Part shown: positions 5,444-5,763 of the stretch, piece by piece | Layout of the letters: the number at the start of each line of letters is the position of its first letter | Position numbering within the stretch: the stretch's first letter is position 1 | DNA from: Desulfobacteraceae bacterium | GTDB taxonomy: Bacteria; Desulfobacterota; Desulfobacteria; Desulfobacterales; SURF-7 | Direction of reading: 5' to 3' | DNA: 5,763 bases | Assembly (NCBI GenBank): GCA_030619585.1 | Contig: JAUXBD010000117.1 | Span: 1-5,763 of the forward strand | The notes under the pieces: generated by a model | The model's input: the letters and a program-made list of their open reading frames with translations, nothing else | Told to the model about the DNA's origin: nothing | The model's database searches: none | Position numbers and translations under genes: made by a program

Positions 5444-5763
5444 AGGCAGAATTTTCGCAAAAATGTTTCTAAAACCCCACTTCGTGCTGACTTTGAGCAA
5501 TTCCCTATTTGATGTTCTAAGGCGTACTGCCAGTATTTCTGCAAATATTTTGTATATTATATAGCCAAAGGCTATCTTCTCCTGACCTGCGAGTTTTTCA
5601 ATATAAAAGCTATCTGTTGCAAGGCAGGTTGTATTTTTAACAGCATATACCGTTGCTGACCTGGGGGAACCGTCAATTGCACCCATCTCTCCAAAAACTT
5701 CACCTCTTCTCTTAAGAACAGTAAGCTTTTTTTTGTTTTTAACTATCTGTACCTCACCGTCCA
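5432..5763 (-). CDS. Cyclic nucleotide-binding domain protein, C-terminal part (partial)
   Basis: The - strand frame is open from the right edge of the window (first full codon at 5761-5759) to TAG at 5434-5432, giving 109 visible residues. It runs DGEVQIV, then LKRRGEVFGEMGAID, then GSPRSATVYA. FGE and PRSAT form the phosphate-binding cassette of CRP-type cNMP domains, with the Glu and Arg that contact cyclic nucleotide retained. After the cassette come a further beta segment (CLATDSFYI) and a long helix-like stretch (KIAFGYIIYKIFAEILAVRL) corresponding to helices B and C, then about 25 residues with no helix-turn-helix. So the visible end does not belong to a CRP/FNR-type transcription factor, although an N-terminal output domain could lie outside. 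The frame upstream of the internal ATG (5686) is clearly coding, so that ATG is not the start. The gene converges on the response regulator, with 35 bp between stop codons. Confidence 0.87.
   Translation of the reverse strand, partial: DGEVQIVKNKKKLTVLKRRGEVFGEMGAIDGSPRSATVYAVKNTTCLATDSFYIEKLAGQEKIAFGYIIYKIFAEILAVRLRTSNRELLKVSTKWGFRNIFAKILPSYS

Noticed and set aside
5684..5686. ATG on the - strand as the start of the cyclic-nucleotide-binding protein
   Set aside because: It is the Met of the FGEM motif. Coding sequence typical of the domain continues upstream in frame to the edge of the window.

Overview
The window looks like part of a sulfate-reducing deltaproteobacterium (Desulfobacterota). 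The main evidence is an ordered set of subunits of a Hmc/Tmc-type transmembrane redox complex, a machine known from sulfate reducers. It links the periplasmic cytochrome c3 pool and the membrane quinone pool to a cytoplasmic heterodisulfide-reductase-like iron-sulfur protein. Base composition is moderately AT-rich, and genes on the + strand are closely packed, each with a clear Shine-Dalgarno site. The sequence alone does not fix a genus.

Layout. At 4-1224 is a ten-helix NrfD/HmcC-type membrane subunit whose start overlaps a TGA at 2-4, probably the end of an upstream co-translated gene. At 1244-1375 is a 43-residue single-helix HmcD-like subunit. At 1448-2713 is a tryptophan-rich protein of ten about 39-residue WD40/TolB-like repeats, matching the description of TmcD. 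At 2737-3405 is a b-type cytochrome membrane subunit (TmcC/HmcE, NarI-like). At 3457-4788 is an HdrD-like protein with two ferredoxin-type [4Fe-4S] motifs and one complete CCG motif (TmcB/HmcF). After a 95-bp gap with a possible promoter and a dyad, 4884-5396 encodes a single-domain CheY-like response regulator, in the position Rrf1 occupies behind hmc in Desulfovibrio vulgaris. Converging from the - strand, 5432 to beyond the right edge encodes the C-terminal part of a cyclic-nucleotide-binding domain protein.

How they fit together. The expected electron path is periplasmic cytochrome and FeS subunit (not in the window, probably upstream) -> HmcC/HmcD and TmcC in the membrane -> TmcB in the cytoplasm, with TmcD as a likely cytoplasmic accessory or scaffold subunit. 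The response regulator probably governs the complex or answers to its redox state. The most notable points are the mixture of Hmc-type (HmcC, HmcD) and Tmc-type (TmcD) subunits in one gene cluster, and the ten-repeat architecture of the TmcD-like protein. I saw no RNA gene, CRISPR array, insertion sequence or other mobile element. No gene-free stretch exceeds 100 bp.
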